A stretch of DNA of 64,000 nt, taken from Sphingopyxis chilensis. GTDB lineage: Bacteria; Pseudomonadota; Alphaproteobacteria; Sphingomonadales; Sphingomonadaceae. The notes under the pieces were generated by a model. That model was not told where the DNA came from, did no database searches, and saw only the letters and a program-made list of their open reading frames with translations. The position numbers were made by a program, and so were the translations under genes. Location: assembly GCF_035930445.1 (NCBI RefSeq), contig NZ_CP142394.1, forward strand, positions 2,637,501 through 2,701,500, written 5' to 3'. This document shows positions 37,145-47,769 of the stretch, piece after piece; within the stretch, counting starts at the first letter, position 1, and every line of letters begins with the position of its first letter.

Positions 37145-38110
37145 CTAGGTGAAGTCGAGCTGGATGATGTCTTTCGGTGTCGCGCGGCAGTACATTTCAA
37201 CCTGCTTCGCCCCGTCGGGATAGGTCGCGGTCATCGTCGCGCGGATGCGCCAGCCGCCATTGCCCTGCTCGAGCGAGATCAGCTTGTCATAGGACAGCCG
37301 CGTCCCGCCGGTGATCCCGATCTGCCGCGCCGCATCGTTCATGCAATTCTGCACCGACGGCCGCGACGCGCTCGGCAGGCCGCCGAGATTGGCGCTGAGC
37401 GTCGCGGGGCCCCGGGGCGGATGCGTCGTCGCGCTTTCCTCGGCCGTGCCGTCGGCCTTTTTCTTCTTCTGGCTCGCGAGCAGCGCGAGCAGCCCGCCCG
37501 CGACGACGATGCCGCCGATGATCAGGCCGGTGCTCGGCCCCTTGTCCTTGTCCTTTTCGGGCGGTCGCGTGTTGCGATATCCATAACCGAACTCGGCGCG
37601 GCAGCCCTTGTCGACCCAGATATAATCGCCCGTATAGCCCCATTGCCGTCCGGCGTTGCACTTGCCCGCGATCTTGCGCGTCAACTCGACGCGATTGCCG
37701 GTGCGGGCGTTGCACTGCTGATACCGCCTGTCCCGCGATTCGCATTTTATCGTGCCCGCGAAATCATAGCCCGGGTAGCCACCTCCCCCGCCATAGCCAT
37801 AACCGAATTCGGCGCGGCATCCGCCCGAAACCCAGATCCGGTCGGCGTCGAAGCCCCAGTCGCGCCCCTTCGAACAACGCCCGCCGATCACGCGGATCAG
37901 GTCGACGCGATTGCCGGTCCGCACGCGGCAGCTTTGCTGGCGATTGGCATAGGATTCGCAGCGGATCGTGCCTTCATATCCCGATCCATAGCCCGGCTGC
38001 GTCGGTGGCGGCGGGTAAGGCAGGGTCGTCGCCTGCCCAAGCGCCGGGACGGCCATTTGCGATGCGATGAGCGACGCCGCCGTGACGGCCGTAACGACAG
38101 GATTCCGCAT
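37145..38110 (-). CDS. Exported or anchored protein with two DUF3011 repeats
   Basis: The 321-residue protein has a signal sequence (residues 5-25), then two tandem repeats of about 70 residues, each with IRCES or IKCES, RTGNRV[DE]L, G[KR]C and IWV-GCRAEFGYGY. A transmembrane helix (about 200-220) and a lysine cluster (KKKK) follow, then a C-terminal domain with the cysteine in VQNCMND. DUF3011 is of unknown function. ATG 38110 has GGGGAGAAAAGGG before it. Confidence 0.8.
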   Translation of the reverse strand: MRNPVVTAVTAASLIASQMAVPALGQATTLPYPPPPTQPGYGSGYEGTIRCESYANRQQSCRVRTGNRVDLIRVIGGRCSKGRDWGFDADRIWVSGGCRAEFGYGYGGGGGYPGYDFAGTIKCESRDRRYQQCNARTGNRVELTRKIAGKCNAGRQWGYTGDYIWVDKGCRAEFGYGYRNTRPPEKDKDKGPSTGLIIGGIVVAGGLLALLASQKKKKADGTAEESATTHPPRGPATLSANLGGLPSASRPSVQNCMNDAARQIGITGGTRLSYDKLISLEQGNGGWRIRATMTATYPDGAKQVEMYCRATPKDIIQLDFT

Positions 38111-38311
38111 GCCCTTTTCTCCCCTGATGAACTGCGACTTCTGCAACCCTCGCTTCCTTGATTTCGTCGCTGATAATTTCACAATTTCCCTTCGCGCGCC
38201 ATGATCAAAGCGCGGCACAAGCACGACGACTTAACCATGCTTTCCTTATTTCGCCGGATCGATTATTTTGGCGTCTCTTCCCCGGGTCGCACCATTGCAG
38301 GGGATCCGACC

Positions 38312-38773
38312 ATGACCACTTCGATCATCGACGGCCATATCGAAGCCGCCGACCTCAAACGCGCCCGCGGCGGGCTCAGCGTTTTCCGCAGCATCACCTT
38401 TCAACAGGACGGCATTGGCCCGCGAACGATCCGCAATGCGGTGGTGAAGGACAATGTTGCCGCCGAACTTGTCGCCGGGGCGCGTGGTCGCTTCTATCTC
38501 TACAACGCCTTCGACCTCAAAGGCGTCCATGGCATCCGCACCCCCGATGGGCGCGATATCTATGGCTTTCCGGGCAACAACCAAAAGCTGTTCCTGATCC
38601 TGGGTCTCGTCAACATCGTGTGGATCGCACTGATCGTCGCGACGCGGGGCGGCGTTCCGCTGCTTGGCGTCGCGCTGCTGATCCTTGCGATCGTCGGCTA
38701 TATCTTCATAGGCAAAGGGCAGCGCGAGGCGCAGGAACAGTTCGACGGCGATGCGGGCTATCGCTCGACATAG
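38312..38773 (+). CDS. Hypothetical membrane protein with two C-terminal helices
   Basis: The 153-residue protein has a soluble N-terminal half (residues 1-90) rich in glycine and charged residues, and two hydrophobic helices close together (about 89-107 and 111-130), followed by a short charged tail (KGQREAQEQ). I know no named domain. The chosen ATG has GGGGA eight bases upstream, while the frame stays open further upstream. It ends 43 bases before murA and may be transcribed with it. Confidence 0.6.
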   Translation: MTTSIIDGHIEAADLKRARGGLSVFRSITFQQDGIGPRTIRNAVVKDNVAAELVAGARGRFYLYNAFDLKGVHGIRTPDGRDIYGFPGNNQKLFLILGLVNIVWIALIVATRGGVPLLGVALLILAIVGYIFIGKGQREAQEQFDGDAGYRST

Positions 38774-38816
38774 CTAGTCCGCTTGCGCCGCTTCGCGCAT
38801 GCGCTAAAGACGCGGG

Positions 38817-40100
38817 ATGGATCAAATCGTCATTCGCGGCGGCCAGCGACTCAAGGGCCGTATCCCCATCTCTGGCGCCAAGAATGCGGCGCTCACCTTG
38901 TTGCCGTGCGCGTTGCTTACCGACGAGCCGCTGACCTTGCGCAACCTGCCGCGCCTCGCCGATGTTGACGGTTTCGGCCATCTGCTCAACCAGCTCGGCT
39001 GCTCGACGACGATCGAGGGATCGCGACCCGAAGATTTCGGCCGCGTGATGACCGCCCGCGCGACGACGCTGACCTCGACCGTCGCGCCCTATGACATCGT
39101 GCGCAAGATGCGCGCGTCGATCCTCGTGCTCGGCCCGCTGCTCGCGCGCGCGGGCGAAGCGACCGTATCGCTGCCCGGCGGCTGCGCGATCGGCAACCGC
39201 CCGATCGACCTGCACCTGAAAGCGCTCGAAGCCTTTGGCGCCGAGATCGAGTTGGCTTCGGGCTATGTTAAGGCCGTCGCCCCCGGCGGGCGCCTTGCCG
39301 GCGGCAAGTTCACCTTCCCCGTCGTGTCGGTTGGCGCGACCGAAAATGCCGTCATGGCGGCGGTGCTCGCCAAGGGGACGTGCGTGCTCGAAAACGCGGC
39401 GCGCGAGCCCGAGATCGTCGACCTGTGCAACTGCCTCGTCGCGATGGGCGCGCATATCGAGGGTATCGGCACCGAAACGCTGACGATCGAGGGCGTCGAC
39501 CGCCTGCACGGCGCGACCTACCGTGTCATGGCCGACCGCATTGAGGCGGGCAGCTACGCCTGCGCCGCCGTCATCACCCAAGGCGACGTCGAACTGGTCG
39601 GCGCCAAGGCCGACGAAATGGACGCGACGCTCGCCGCGCTCCGCGAAGCCGGCGCGACGGTCGAACCGACCAAGGCCGGCATCCGCGTCGCGATGGACGG
39701 TCGCGCCGGGCCCGTCACGCTTTCGACCGCGCCCTATCCCGGTTTCGCGACCGACATGCAGGCGCAATTCATGGCGATGGCGACGCTCGGCACAGGGGCA
39801 TCTTTGTTCACCGAGACGATCTTCGAGAACCGCTATATGCACGTCCCCGAGCTGACGCGCATGGGCTGCGACATCCAGGTCAAGGGCCGCACCGCGATCG
39901 TGCGCGGGGTCGATCACCTCGTCGGCGCGCCGGTGATGGCGACCGACCTGCGCGCCTCGATGAGCCTGATCATCGCCGGTCTCGCCGCCCAGGGACAGAC
40001 CGAAGTCAACCGCGTCTATCACCTCGATCGCGGATATGAGCGGCTCGAGGAAAAGCTGCAGGCGGTCGGCGCCGATATCGAACGGATCAGCGCGGGGTAA
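38817..40100 (+). CDS. murA: UDP-N-acetylglucosamine 1-carboxyvinyltransferase
   Basis: The 427-residue enzyme transfers enolpyruvate to UDP-GlcNAc, the first committed peptidoglycan step. The active-site loop [13 protein letters not shown] contains Cys123, equivalent to Cys115 of E. coli, so fosfomycin should be able to bind. GAKNAA at the N-terminus is typical. The last 14 bases overlap the convergent hydrolase gene. Confidence 0.97.
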   Translation: MDQIVIRGGQRLKGRIPISGAKNAALTLLPCALLTDEPLTLRNLPRLADVDGFGHLLNQLGCSTTIEGSRPEDFGRVMTARATTLTSTVAPYDIVRKMRASILVLGPLLARAGEATVSLPGGCAIGNRPIDLHLKALEAFGAEIELASGYVKAVAPGGRLAGGKFTFPVVSVGATENAVMAAVLAKGTCVLENAAREPEIVDLCNCLVAMGAHIEGIGTETLTIEGVDRLHGATYRVMADRIEAGSYACAAVITQGDVELVGAKADEMDATLAALREAGATVEPTKAGIRVAMDGRAGPVTLSTAPYPGFATDMQAQFMAMATLGTGASLFTETIFENRYMHVPELTRMGCDIQVKGRTAIVRGVDHLVGAPVMATDLRASMSLIIAGLAAQGQTEVNRVYHLDRGYERLEEKLQAVGADIERISAG

Positions 40101-41352
40101 GCCGCTCGGCGCGGCCATAGGTGCCGCGCACATCCCCCTTGATCCAGTCGCCGAGCAATTTGAGATAACCGTCGGTGATGCGCGTCACGCTGCGCGACCC
40201 GTCGGCGGCGGTCGTGAATTCGAACATGCCATGGTCGGTGCCGGGGAAAAGGTAGACGTCGAAGGGCTTGCCTTCTTTCGCCAGCCCGAGCAGCGCGGCG
40301 CGCGTCGTTTCGATCGGCGCCTCGCGATCCTCGCCCGCGAGCACCCACAGCAGCGGGGTATCGAGTTTCCGCAAGGCCCCGACCGCGTCATAGTCCCAGA
40401 TCAACTCGAGATTGTCGAAGCGCGCGCGGCCGATCCGCTTCAGTTCGTCGTTCGACATTCGCGCAATCGCGCCGCTATATTCGCCTTCGATCGTTGCCGC
40501 CCACGGCTTGTCCGCCATTTCACGCCGCACCGCGTCGAGCGCGTCATAGCCGGTGCGGAAATCGGAGAGGAGCAATCCCGACGTCACCTGCGATAGCCGG
40601 TTGACCAGCGCCTCGGCGTCCTTGCCCAGCCCCGCCGCGCGCACTTCGGACACCATCTGCTCGCGGTCCTCCTCGATGGGCGAGGCGACGAGACCGAAGC
40701 CGACGGTCACGAAGTCGGCTTTGGTCAGCGTCGCGGCCAGCGGAGCGACCCAGCCGCCCTGGCTGCCGCCAAAAAAGCCCGCGCGGCCGAACCGGCCAGC
40801 CGTCATCTTCCGCGCCTGTTCAAGCGCATGCGCCGCATCGGCGGCGAGCAGTTCGAAATTCTGCGTATATTCGCCTTCGGATCCGCCCGTGCCGCGCTTG
40901 TCGTAGACGAAAACCGAAATCCCCTGCGCCGCCATCGTATAGCCATAAAGGCCGCCGATCGGCGAACTGCGTTCGGACCCGTGGACCATCACGACGAGCG
41001 GCCGCTTTGCCTCGGCGCCGGGCGGTTCGATCAACATGCCCGTCATCTTCGTACCCACGCTGTCGAAGGTCGCTGGCGTCTCGCGGAAAGCAATGGGCTG
41101 CCAAGCCGTGCCTTTCACCGTCACCTGACCGGCACCGCAAGCCAGCGGCGCATTCGCGTCAGAGGTGAGGCCGCGCCGGCCGTCACGGAACAGGTAGCGT
41201 AGCCCCGGCGCGGGAATCGTCGGGAGCTTGGCAAGAACAACGAAATCGCCGTCGGGGGCGGCATAGGTGCCCGGCGTGCAAAGGGTTTGCGCAAGAACCG
41301 GCGAGGCCGGAAGCGCGGCGAGGAGCAAAAGCGTGCTGGCGAATATCTTCAT
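40087..41352 (-). CDS. Exported alpha/beta hydrolase with GGSQGG nucleophile
   Basis: The 421-residue protein has a signal peptide (cleavage near VLAQ, residues 20-22), VHGS at 123-126, [11 protein letters not shown], the nucleophile elbow GGSQGG with Ser197, LAGEDREAP and a late GTDHGMFE (His). It resembles the dipeptidyl peptidase/acyl-peptidase-like hydrolases. Its substrate is unknown. It converges on murA and overlaps it by 14 bases. Confidence 0.85.
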   Translation of the reverse strand: MKIFASTLLLLAALPASPVLAQTLCTPGTYAAPDGDFVVLAKLPTIPAPGLRYLFRDGRRGLTSDANAPLACGAGQVTVKGTAWQPIAFRETPATFDSVGTKMTGMLIEPPGAEAKRPLVVMVHGSERSSPIGGLYGYTMAAQGISVFVYDKRGTGGSEGEYTQNFELLAADAAHALEQARKMTAGRFGRAGFFGGSQGGWVAPLAATLTKADFVTVGFGLVASPIEEDREQMVSEVRAAGLGKDAEALVNRLSQVTSGLLLSDFRTGYDALDAVRREMADKPWAATIEGEYSGAIARMSNDELKRIGRARFDNLELIWDYDAVGALRKLDTPLLWVLAGEDREAPIETTRAALLGLAKEGKPFDVYLFPGTDHGMFEFTTAADGSRSVTRITDGYLKLLGDWIKGDVRGTYGRAERLTPR

Positions 41353-41387
41353 ACCGCCGTATTATTACGACAACACAGCCATGGCAA

Positions 41388-42347
41388 CTAGTCCTGCGGC
41401 TGCACGGGCAACGAAACCGTATTCCCGCTCACCGATGGCCGCTCGGGCCGTTTCGCGACCGCAATCACCAGCCCGATCAGCGCGACCATACCACCGGCGA
41501 TCGACAGTGCGGCCCAGCGATAGCCTTCAAACGCGGTCGAAAAGCCCATCGCGATGATCGGAATCAGCACGCTCGACCACGCCGCCTGCCCCGGCCCGAC
41601 CGCGCGAATGACGTTGAAATAGAGTGGAAAGGTCACCGCGCTTGCGATGATGCCGAGATAGAGCACGCCGCCCAGATAGACGGCGGTCGGCTCGATCACC
41701 GGCGGCCCGGTGGTGATCCACGCATAGGCGCCGTCGGCGAGCGCGCCGAACAGCATCGCCCAAGCGATCATTGCCACCATCGACTGCGCGCGCGCGAAGG
41801 CCGTCCCCTGCATCACATTCGCGGTCGAGGCGCTCATCACGCCCGCGAGCGTCAGCGCGGTGCCGAGCAGCACTTCGCCCGCTCCCACCGCAGCGACGCG
41901 ATATTCGTGGAGGATCATCAGCCCGACGCCGACGATCGCGATCCCCGCACCCGCAAGGAAGCGTCCCTGGAGAGGCGTCTTCAGAAAGGCCCGCCCGAAC
42001 AATGTGTTGGGCACAATCAAGAGCGCGAAGAGCACCGCGACAAGGCCCGAAGTGATATGCTGCTCGGCGCGATAGACGAAGTTGAAGTTGAACGCGAACT
42101 GGGCAATTCCGAGCACCGCCGCAAAGGCCATCGCGCGCGGCCCGATCCACAACCGTTCACGTCGCATTGCGGCAAAGGCGAACATCGCGATCGCTGCGAC
42201 GGCGAAGCGATAGGTCACGGACCAGCTCGGCGGAACGACGCCGAGCTGCCCCTTGATGACGATCCAGGTCGAACCCCAGATCAGCGTGACCAGCACGAAA
42301 GGCAGCAAGACGCGCGGGCTGAGCAGCGTCGGCTGCTCGCTGCTCAT
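41388..42347 (-). CDS. EamA-family (DMT) membrane transporter
   Basis: The 319-residue protein has ten predicted helices in two EamA repeats. LIWGSTWIVIKGQLG at the N-terminus is a signature of the family. Its ATG overlaps the stop of the upstream threonine aldolase gene as ATGA, so it is co-translated. A metabolite or amino-acid exporter role would fit with that partner, but this is inference. Confidence 0.88.
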   Translation of the reverse strand: MSSEQPTLLSPRVLLPFVLVTLIWGSTWIVIKGQLGVVPPSWSVTYRFAVAAIAMFAFAAMRRERLWIGPRAMAFAAVLGIAQFAFNFNFVYRAEQHITSGLVAVLFALLIVPNTLFGRAFLKTPLQGRFLAGAGIAIVGVGLMILHEYRVAAVGAGEVLLGTALTLAGVMSASTANVMQGTAFARAQSMVAMIAWAMLFGALADGAYAWITTGPPVIEPTAVYLGGVLYLGIIASAVTFPLYFNVIRAVGPGQAAWSSVLIPIIAMGFSTAFEGYRWAALSIAGGMVALIGLVIAVAKRPERPSVSGNTVSLPVQPQD

Positions 42348-43354
42348 AGCTGGCCGATCGCCGCCGCCAGCGGCGCGACCGCTTCGGCATCCTGGTCCCA
42401 GCTGACCACGAGGCGCGCGGCACCCTCTCCCCAGTCGTAGAAGTCGAACCCGGCGGCGCGCAGCTTCGCGGCTTCCCCGGCGGTCAGGCGCACGAACAAC
42501 TCGTTCGCCTCGACCGGATACATCAGCCGGCCGCCGCACGCCGCCGCGAGCTTCGCAGCGCCGGCATTGGCGGCGCGCGCGTTGGCGAGCCACAGATCGT
42601 TCTTCAGCATCGCACGGATCTGGGCAGCGACGAAGCGTCCCTTGCTGAGCAAATGACCGCCGCGTTTCTTGAGTTCGCGCACCCCCGCGCCCCCGCTGCC
42701 GCCGAAGAAGACGATCGCTTCGGCCATCATCGCGCCATTTTTGGTGAAGCCGAAAGACAGCGCGTCGACCCCCGCGCGCCAGGTAACGTCGGCGGGCGCG
42801 CAGCCGAGAAAGGCAACGGCGTTGGCGAAACGCGCGCCGTCCATGTGCAGCTTCAGCCCCTTGCCTTTCGCGATCTCGCTGATCTCACCAATCTCGTCGG
42901 CACGCCACGCGAGGCCATATTCGGTGGCGTTGGTGATGCTGACAGCCGCTGGCTGGACCTGGTGCACATCCTGCCGGATGCCGGCGATCCGCGCCTTCAG
43001 GGCGGCGACATCGATCTTGGCCCCACGTCCCGGGAGCGGCATCAGCTTCGCGCCGCCCGAATAGAAGGTCGGTGCCCCGCATTCGTCTACCTCGATATGC
43101 GCTTCTTCGTAACAGAGAATCCCCTGCCACGGCCGCACGAAATGCGCGAGGATGATGCTGTTCGCCGCGGTCCCTGTCGGGATCCACACGACCTCGCAAT
43201 CCGTCTCGAAGAGCTCCGAAAAGGTGGCGTCGAGCGACTGGCTGAGCGCGTCGCCGTCATAGGCCGTATCGACCTGATTGGCGGCGGCCATCGCCTCCAT
43301 CACGGCGGGATGAACAGTCGCGGCATTGTCGGAAAAAAATCGGGTCGCAGTCAT
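42344..43354 (-). CDS. Low-specificity threonine aldolase-type PLP enzyme
   Basis: The 336-residue aldolase/beta-eliminating lyase has PTGTAANS, the aspartate motif HMDGARFANA (170-179) and the PLP lysine Lys205 in FTKNGAM, which differs a little from the usual K-G-L. It splits L-threonine or beta-hydroxy amino acids to glycine and an aldehyde. I chose ATG 43354; the open frame upstream is not conserved-looking. It is coupled to an EamA transporter gene. Confidence 0.85.
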   Translation of the reverse strand: MTATRFFSDNAATVHPAVMEAMAAANQVDTAYDGDALSQSLDATFSELFETDCEVVWIPTGTAANSIILAHFVRPWQGILCYEEAHIEVDECGAPTFYSGGAKLMPLPGRGAKIDVAALKARIAGIRQDVHQVQPAAVSITNATEYGLAWRADEIGEISEIAKGKGLKLHMDGARFANAVAFLGCAPADVTWRAGVDALSFGFTKNGAMMAEAIVFFGGSGGAGVRELKKRGGHLLSKGRFVAAQIRAMLKNDLWLANARAANAGAAKLAAACGGRLMYPVEANELFVRLTAGEAAKLRAAGFDFYDWGEGAARLVVSWDQDAEAVAPLAAAIGQL

Positions 43355-43394
43355 GCCCAGCGCCTTAGCGCAGGAGCGAGCCGCTGCTAAGCCT

Positions 43395-44150
43395 TCATTT
43401 CTGCTGCGGTTCGGTGGGCAGGTCTGTCGGATCGTCCACCGTCGATCCGCGCGAAAGGCTAGCTCCGCCCGCGACCCCAAGACCGCCGGCCATACCCATG
43501 CCCATACCCCCGCCTCCCCCACGCCCGCCGCCGCCAGCGCCGCCGCGCGTCTCGCCGCTGCGGCCACCGCCCTTGCCACCGCCGCCTGATGGGCGTGTTG
43601 GTCCCTGCAGCGGGATCGTTACGTCGGCGGGCACAGGATCGAGGTCGAGCGCCTTGCGGATGAAATCGCGCAGCTCGATCACCAGGTCATGGACATGCAC
43701 CGGGCGCCCTTCGGCCAGTTCGCTCGCCGCGCGGCTGGCAAGCCGCACCTGCGTTTCGGTGCCGAGCAATATGATATCGGACAGCGCGGCCTCGACGGCG
43801 TCCCGAATGCGGCGCGGCCGGTCCGATTCGCCTTCCGGCCCGCCATCCGCCGCGCTCTCGTCGGACAGGTCGACCGCCGGCTCTGCCGCCGCTGCGCCGC
43901 CCTGGCGCCTGATGTCGCGCAAATGTCGCGGATCGACGACCAGATCGCCGGTGAACGATCCGCCGAGCGTCTTGTACGCCGCCATCAACGTGCGCAGCCG
44001 CTCGTTGATCTGGCGGTTCATTCGTTCGCGGCGCTGCTGGATCGTCATCATCACCATCAGCCGGATGCCGACGCCGATCAGGGTAAAGAGCGCCAGACCG
44101 AGCAGCGTCATCCCGATGCTTTGCCACGATGAAAAATCGAAGAAGCGCAT
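43395..44150 (-). CDS. Conserved hypothetical protein with one helix and a Gly-rich tail
   Basis: The 251-residue protein has an N-terminal transmembrane helix (about 12-33), a basic stretch rich in RRER and NERLRTL, then LGGSFTGDLVVDPRHLRD, and ALSDIILLGTETQVRLA. The last 60 residues are Gly-rich with GMGMGM runs. I recall similar helix-plus-ALSDIILLG proteins in other proteobacteria, but no named function. It ends 40 bases before the threonine aldolase start. Confidence 0.7.
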   Translation of the reverse strand: MRFFDFSSWQSIGMTLLGLALFTLIGVGIRLMVMMTIQQRRERMNRQINERLRTLMAAYKTLGGSFTGDLVVDPRHLRDIRRQGGAAAAEPAVDLSDESAADGGPEGESDRPRRIRDAVEAALSDIILLGTETQVRLASRAASELAEGRPVHVHDLVIELRDFIRKALDLDPVPADVTIPLQGPTRPSGGGGKGGGRSGETRGGAGGGGRGGGGGMGMGMAGGLGVAGGASLSRGSTVDDPTDLPTEPQQK

Positions 44151-44211
44151 GGGGGAATAGTGCCGCCGATCACCGCGCGGCGCCACCGGAAAATCCGGTG
44201 CGCCGATCAGC

Positions 44212-44691
44212 TCAGATGCCGAGGGCGTCGGAACAGTCGAGCGCGGACGCGAGCTTTTCGCGGAAGCCGGAAACATCGGATCCCACATCGACCAGCACCG
44301 CATCGCCGATCGAACCCGCATCGATCCGGTCGTGGAGCGCGATCGTCAGCGAATCTTCGGTGAACAGATCGCCGACGAAACGGCTGTGCACCACGAAACG
44401 AAGACGCGCGGGCGAGGATTCGATCACCACCGCGCGCCATGCAGGTCCATAACTCGACTTCGCCCACAATTTCGTGCCCAAAGGAACGGCGCGCGTCGGC
44501 TTGCCGGTCACGACGGCGACGTTGATCATCGTGCGGTCGGCGTCGTTAAAGGCCTGCCGGATCTCGATCGACCCGCCGTCAAAGCGCGCGGTGCATTCGC
44601 CCGCCGTGCGGGTCACATAGCCCAGATCGGCATAGGAGGCGTCATTGAAGGCGGGGGTCAGGCTGGCGGCCGCCAGCAAAAGGGAGAACAT
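44212..44691 (-). CDS. Small exported hypothetical protein
   Basis: The 159-residue protein has a short signal peptide (residues 1-12), two cysteines (Cys33 in GECTARF and Cys153 in LDCSD), and beta-rich sequence such as INVAVVTGKP and RLRFVVHSRF. No family is recognised. It lies between the Gly-rich protein and argG on the same strand. Confidence 0.6.
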   Translation of the reverse strand: MFSLLLAAASLTPAFNDASYADLGYVTRTAGECTARFDGGSIEIRQAFNDADRTMINVAVVTGKPTRAVPLGTKLWAKSSYGPAWRAVVIESSPARLRFVVHSRFVGDLFTEDSLTIALHDRIDAGSIGDAVLVDVGSDVSGFREKLASALDCSDALGI

Positions 44692-44733
44692 GGACCAAGG
44701 CTCCTGTCGAGACCGGGTCCGTGCCCGGCCGCT

Positions 44734-45951
44734 TTATTGACCCTGTTTCGCGAGTAATTTCAAGCGCAAGGCATTGAGCTTGATAAAGCCCGCCGCGTCC
44801 TTCTGGTCGTAGGCACCGGCATCGTCCTCAAAGGTCACGTGGCGCTCGCTATAGAGGCTGAATGGCGACTTGCGCCCGACGACGCTCGCATTGCCCTTGT
44901 AGAGCTTGAGGCGGACGGTGCCGGTGACATTCGCCTGGCTGTGGTCGATCGCCGCCTGCAGCATCTCGCGTTCGGGCGCGAACCAGAAGCCGTTATAGAT
45001 GAGCTCGGCGTATTTCGGCATCAGCTCGTCTTTCAGGTGCGCCGCACCGCGGTCGAGCGTGATGCTTTCGATCCCCCGATGCGCGCGCGCATAGATTTCG
45101 CCGCCCGGCGTCTCGTACATGCCGCGCGACTTCATGCCGACGAAGCGGTTTTCAACGAGATCAAGGCGGCCGATGCCATGTTTGCGGCCCAGGTCATTGA
45201 GTGCCGCCAACAAAGTGGCGGGCGACATCGCCTGCCCGTTCAGCGCGACGCCGTCGCCGCGCTCGAAATCGATCGTGATATATTCGGGGGTGTCGGGTGC
45301 ATCCTCAGGGTTCACCGTGCGCGAATAGACATAGTCGGGGGTCTCTTCCCACGGATCCTCGAGCACCTTGCCCTCCGACGAGGTGTGCAGGAGGTTCGCG
45401 TCGGTGCTGAACGGGCTTTCGCCGCGTTTGTCCTTCGGCACCGGAATCTGGTTCTTTTCGGCGAAGTCGATCAGCGCCGTGCGGCTGGTCAGGTCCCACT
45501 CACGCCACGGCGCGATCACCTTGATGTCGGGATTGAGCGCATAGGCCGACAGTTCGAAGCGCACCTGGTCGTTGCCCTTTCCCGTCGCGCCATGCGCGAC
45601 CGCGTCGGCGCCGGTTTCCTTGGCGATCTCGATAAGCCGCTTCGAGATCAGCGGGCGCGCGATCGACGTGCCGAGCAGATAATCGCCCTCGTAGCGCGCA
45701 TTGGCGCGCATCATCGGGAAGACGAAATCGCGGACGAATTCCTCGCGCACATCGTCGATATAGATATGCTCGGGCTTCACGCCCATCAGCTCGGCCTTGG
45801 CGCGCGCGGGCTCGATTTCCTCGCCCTGCCCAAGGTCGGCGGTGAAGGTCACGACCTCGCAGCCATAGGTGACCTGCAGCCACTTCAGGATGACGCTGGT
45901 ATCGAGGCCGCCCGAATAGGCGAGGACGACGCGCTTGAAGGACTCGGACAT
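44734..45951 (-). CDS. argG: Argininosuccinate synthase
   Basis: The 405-residue enzyme joins citrulline and aspartate with ATP in arginine synthesis. The P-loop of the N-type ATP pyrophosphatase, AYSGGLDTS (residues 11-19), is present and followed by [22 protein letters not shown], and the late [10 protein letters not shown] chose ATG 45951 because AAAGGTG lies before it. It is a monocistronic-looking gene. Confidence 0.97.
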   Translation of the reverse strand: MSESFKRVVLAYSGGLDTSVILKWLQVTYGCEVVTFTADLGQGEEIEPARAKAELMGVKPEHIYIDDVREEFVRDFVFPMMRANARYEGDYLLGTSIARPLISKRLIEIAKETGADAVAHGATGKGNDQVRFELSAYALNPDIKVIAPWREWDLTSRTALIDFAEKNQIPVPKDKRGESPFSTDANLLHTSSEGKVLEDPWEETPDYVYSRTVNPEDAPDTPEYITIDFERGDGVALNGQAMSPATLLAALNDLGRKHGIGRLDLVENRFVGMKSRGMYETPGGEIYARAHRGIESITLDRGAAHLKDELMPKYAELIYNGFWFAPEREMLQAAIDHSQANVTGTVRLKLYKGNASVVGRKSPFSLYSERHVTFEDDAGAYDQKDAAGFIKLNALRLKLLAKQGQ

Positions 45952-46065
45952 GATGCACCTTTGGCGAGGGAAAGACGCGGGCGCGGCTAGCAGTCCGCCG
46001 CCGTGGGCGCAACCGGCTTGGCGCCCCGCCCTGTGGAGGCTATCGTCGCGTCCGGGAGAAATGCC

Positions 46066-46503
46066 ATGGCCAAAGCCGAAATCAAGACCAGGGCAACCGA
46101 GATCCCGGTTGCCGATTTCATCGCGGCTCTTCCCGATGCGCGCCGCCGCGAAGAGGCAGCCACGATCGATGCGATGCACCGCCGCGTGACCCGCCTTGAA
46201 CCGACGATGTGGGGACCGTCGATCATCGGTTATGGCAGCTACGACTACGTCTATGACAGCGGTCATTCGGGGACGATGTGCCGTGCCGGCTTCTCACCCC
46301 GAAAGGCCGCGATAACGCTCTATCTGATGGGCAATTACTGCGACCGGCAGAACGAGGCCGACGCGCTGTTTGCCAAACTCGGCAAACACAAGACGGGCAA
46401 ATCCTGCCTCTACATCAACAAGCTCGCCGACGCGGACCTCGATGTCCTCGAACAGATCGTCGCGCTGAGTTGGGACAGCATGAACAAATATTATCCCGAA
46501 TAG
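46066..46503 (+). CDS. DUF1801 domain protein
   Basis: The 145-residue protein matches the DUF1801/YdhG-like fold: [18 protein letters not shown] at the N-terminus and [18 protein letters not shown] in the middle, then [11 protein letters not shown]. The function is unknown. GGGAG precedes the start. Its last 13 bases overlap the convergent cfa gene. Confidence 0.85.
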   Translation: MAKAEIKTRATEIPVADFIAALPDARRREEAATIDAMHRRVTRLEPTMWGPSIIGYGSYDYVYDSGHSGTMCRAGFSPRKAAITLYLMGNYCDRQNEADALFAKLGKHKTGKSCLYINKLADADLDVLEQIVALSWDSMNKYYPE

Positions 46504-47729
46504 CGATCTTCCGCCGCCGCCATGTAATTGCGCGTCAGCGGCAGCGCGTGGCGGCTGCGCGCGAACTGGATCTGGTAATTGCCCATACCGCCGCTTTCGA
46601 ACGCCGCCGTCGCCCCCGCAAGGTAGAAGCACCACATGCGGAAGAAGCGGACGCCCATCATGCGGGTTATCTCGGCCTCGTGCGCCAGGGTCCGCGCATA
46701 CCATTGGCGCAGCGTCAGCGCGTAATGCAGCCGCAGTGTTTCGATATCGGTGGCGATCAGCCGGCTCTTCTCGCTCGCCGCCAATGTTTCGCTGAGCGCA
46801 GGGATATAGCCGCCGGGGAAGATATATTTGCGGGTGAAGGCGTCGGTCGATCCGGGCTTGCCGAACCGGCCGATCGTGTGGAGCAGCATCACCCCGTCGG
46901 CGGTCATCAAATTGGCGGCGGCGCGGAAAAAGGTCTCGAAATTGGGCGCGCCGACATGCTCGAACATGCCGACCGAAACGATACGGTCAAACCGTCCCGC
47001 CTCGCGCGCGGCAAGGGCGCGATAGTCGATCAGTTCGAATTGGACGCGATCGGCGACCCCGGCCGCCGCGGCGCGCTGGCGCGCGAGCGCAAGCTGCTCC
47101 TCGGACAATGTGATCCCCAGCACCTCGACCTGCTCGAGCTTCGCGAGCGTGATCGCCATCCCGCCCCAGCCGCAGCCGATGTCGAGCACCCGCTGCCCCG
47201 GCGCGAGCGCGAGCTTCGCCGCGATATGCGCCTTTTTCGCGGCCTGCGCTTCCTCCAGCGTCATGCCGGGGCGCGGCCAATAAGCGCAGCTATATTGCAT
47301 GTCCTCGTCAAGGAAGAGGCGGTAAAGCTCGTTACCGATGTCGTAGTGATGCTTGACGTTGGCGCGCGAACGGCGCTGGCGGTTGATCGAGCCGATCCGC
47401 GTCTTCACCCACTCGGCGCGCTGGCCCAGCCACGTCTTGTCGTGCAGCTTTGCGCCGCGGTCCCACGGCGTGTTCGAGCGGATGAGCGCGACCAGCTCCA
47501 TGATGTCGCCTTCGACCAGCTCCATCTCGCCATCCATGAACGCCTCGGCGGCGCCGATGCGCGGATCGAGGATAATACGGCGCATTCCCCTGCGGCTGGT
47601 GAAACGGATGGTGACATTGGGGAAGCCGTCGGCCGGCTGGCCATATTCCTCGCGCGAGCCATCGGGCGCGACGACGGTCAGCCGTCCCTGGCGAATGATC
47701 CGGGAGAGAAACGGACGCAGAATCGACAT
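46491..47729 (-). CDS. cfa: Cyclopropane-fatty-acyl-phospholipid synthase
   Basis: The 412-residue enzyme adds a methylene group from SAM to unsaturated phospholipid acyl chains. VKHHYDIGNELY, the SAM motif VLDIGCGWGG (181-190), SVGMFEHVG and the SDAFTRKYIFPGGYIP-type segment are present. In the short upstream gap the hexamer GGTGCA is repeated directly 13 bases apart, a possible control site. It follows the oxidoreductase pair on the same strand. Confidence 0.93.
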   Translation of the reverse strand: MSILRPFLSRIIRQGRLTVVAPDGSREEYGQPADGFPNVTIRFTSRRGMRRIILDPRIGAAEAFMDGEMELVEGDIMELVALIRSNTPWDRGAKLHDKTWLGQRAEWVKTRIGSINRQRRSRANVKHHYDIGNELYRLFLDEDMQYSCAYWPRPGMTLEEAQAAKKAHIAAKLALAPGQRVLDIGCGWGGMAITLAKLEQVEVLGITLSEEQLALARQRAAAAGVADRVQFELIDYRALAAREAGRFDRIVSVGMFEHVGAPNFETFFRAAANLMTADGVMLLHTIGRFGKPGSTDAFTRKYIFPGGYIPALSETLAASEKSRLIATDIETLRLHYALTLRQWYARTLAHEAEITRMMGVRFFRMWCFYLAGATAAFESGGMGNYQIQFARSRHALPLTRNYMAAAEDRYSG

Positions 47730-47769
47730 ATTTTATGCACCGAACAATTGCACCGCGAAAAGGCCGAGG

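Noticed and set aside
44839..45990. A long plus-strand open frame antisense to argG
   Set aside because: argG is complete with its ATP loop. The antisense frame has no domain.
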